Part shown: positions 62,943 to 64,000 of the stretch, piece after piece
How the letters are laid out: the number at the start of each line of letters is the position of its first letter
Position numbering within the stretch: the first letter of the stretch is position 1
Source of the DNA: Neodiprion pinetum
Taxonomy: Eukaryota; Arthropoda; Insecta; Hymenoptera; Diprionidae
Length of the DNA stretch: 64,000 nt
Assembly (NCBI RefSeq): GCF_021155775.2
Contig: NC_060233.1
Coordinates: 41,333,609-41,397,608 of the forward strand
Direction of reading: 5' to 3'
Translations under genes and position numbers: made by a program
Notes under the pieces: generated by a model
What the model saw: only the letters and a program-made list of their open reading frames with translations
The model's database searches: none
Told to the model about the DNA's origin: nothing

Positions 62943-64000
62943 GATGAACCGCCTCGGCCGAACGCCGTTATTGATTGAGGTCATTACGACGAGCCGGACC
63001 TTCGAATATCTTGGTCTCTCGATATCGAGGAGAACGAAAAGAGGCGACCTGCAACGAACGCCCGCACTTCGGCATTATCAAGCCTGCAGGATTTTTATTT
63101 CCCCAGAAGGACCTTTGCGTAGATATACATGCATGCATATACTCCGTATATTGCCCGGTTTCGCTCGGCTCTTTCCTCTTCCCTCTGTACAGTTGTTTCG
63201 TCCTGCCGAGCACCTTTTCTCCGGTTCGTCTGATTTTTCTTCTTTCTTTTTCACCCTGTATACTACATACGGGGTTGATATATCGTCGCATTATTTCCCG
63301 ATTCCATTCTCGGCGGTATGATTGCGCGCCCTTTCTATAACGGCGAGGTTGCAGGAGCTTGCTCCTCTCCTCTCCTCTCCGCGGGTAGGTATGTAAGTGT
63401 GTTGTACGGATGTATGCATGCACGTGTATACCGGCGTTGGCGGTATGCTAAGTTTATGTACACGAGGGATGTCTCCCTTGTAAAACCATTTCGAGATAAC
63501 GCATTCCGTCCATTACACCCCTGCATTATGTATGATTTCGTATTATATCGGTGTGGCCGATCGGTTTATGCTTTCATATTTTCCAAGGGGTTTTCTCATG
63601 CCTGCCTGCTTGCTCCTTTCTTTTTCTCGCCCTCTCTCCCTCGCCCTCCTCTTAACTATCCATCTTTTTTCTTCTTTACACCGATTGGAAACATCGCGAA
63701 TATAGATATTCATACATTTCTCCCGACCCCCGCAACGTCGCTGCCCCCAATCGAACCTTTCGTGGTCCCAGGGTGGTTCTGTACTCAGAATCAGCTATGC
63801 GCACAAACACAGGCTCGCCAAGGAATCGGTCTACCGACTACCTCATAAAAATTGCAACCGGTGCTCTTAGGAAACGATCCTCGCCGCTCTCCGGGGAGCC
63901 CTGTGTCCTACAGGAACCATCAAAACGATTACCAGCTATACATCTTTAACGGCTTTCCTCCTTCCCGCCCGGACTGGGATGACCAATCCAGAAACTCGAG

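Larger units (their letters stand above)
49982..64000 (-). other. hth: hth intron upstream of the 77-nt exon (partial)
   Basis: This intron precedes the 77-nt exon and ends at its acceptor (CAG, 49982). I searched the minus strand for the preceding homeodomain helix-1 motif (GIFPKVATN and RAWLFQHL types) and the Meis N-terminal domain and found neither, so this intron is at least 14 kb. It contains a ratchet site at 61849/61850, a poly-G run at 50272-50292, an 11-bp-stem hairpin at 57959-58009, (ATT)n at 61632-61655 and a purine-rich minisatellite at 62893-62942. No nested gene is supported. Confidence 0.75.

Noticed and set aside
49982..64000. Expected preceding hth exon (homeodomain helix 1) and Meis N-terminal domain exons
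   Set aside because: No reverse-complement coding for the conserved motifs was seen; they probably lie beyond the right edge.

Overview
The window is eukaryotic, almost certainly insect, genomic DNA. It is an intron-dominated slice of one large minus-strand gene, homothorax (hth), the insect orthologue of the MEIS TALE-class homeobox genes. Only two coding exons can be recognised, 136 nt in total. Exon 49905-49981 (77 nt) encodes the TALE loop, helix 2 and the start of helix 3 of the homeodomain. Exon 6764-6822 (59 nt) encodes the rest of the recognition helix and the tail after it. Their lengths, phases and the split Trp codon match the MEIS/hth exon pair as I know it. High CpG content, GC-rich stretches and many microsatellites suggest Hymenoptera (perhaps a sawfly), but this is a weak inference.

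Layout by plus-strand position, with the gene reading right to left. 64000-49982 is intron preceding the 77-nt exon; the preceding exon, which should carry homeodomain helix 1, is not recognisable here and is probably beyond 64000. 49904-6823 is a 43,082-nt intron that splits the codon of homeodomain Trp48. 6763-1 is the start of the next intron; the C-terminal exon is not seen and probably lies left of position 1. Transposon traces are few: a decayed non-LTR retrotransposon 3' end (about 4440-4990, minus) and a short TIR/MITE-like element (about 43997-44283). Numerous microsatellites and homopolymer tracts fill the introns.

The most notable signals concern splicing. On the gene strand there are two sequences with the full architecture of recursive-splicing (ratchet) sites: branch-like motif, pyrimidine tract, then CAG|GT(A/G)AG. 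Their junctions are at 33644/33643 (inside the 43-kb intron) and 61850/61849 (inside the upstream intron). Each is followed at short range by a second consensus donor, which defines a potential RS-exon of 76 nt and 29 nt respectively. By reading phase, retaining either one would stop translation inside the homeodomain. That would be a simple route to Hth proteins without a functional homeodomain, a class of isoform known for hth. Just downstream of the donor of the 59-nt exon lie two adjacent perfect hairpins (6631-6645 and 6647-6687). A third element further into that intron (6308-6346) combines a hairpin with homeodomain-type motifs. A five-unit array with strictly conserved TTATCC...CG at an exact 11-bp period lies at 5538-5592. 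Other perfect inverted repeats are listed as findings.

No tRNA, rRNA, CRISPR or nested protein-coding gene could be supported. The many short open frames look like chance frames in GC-rich or low-complexity intron sequence.
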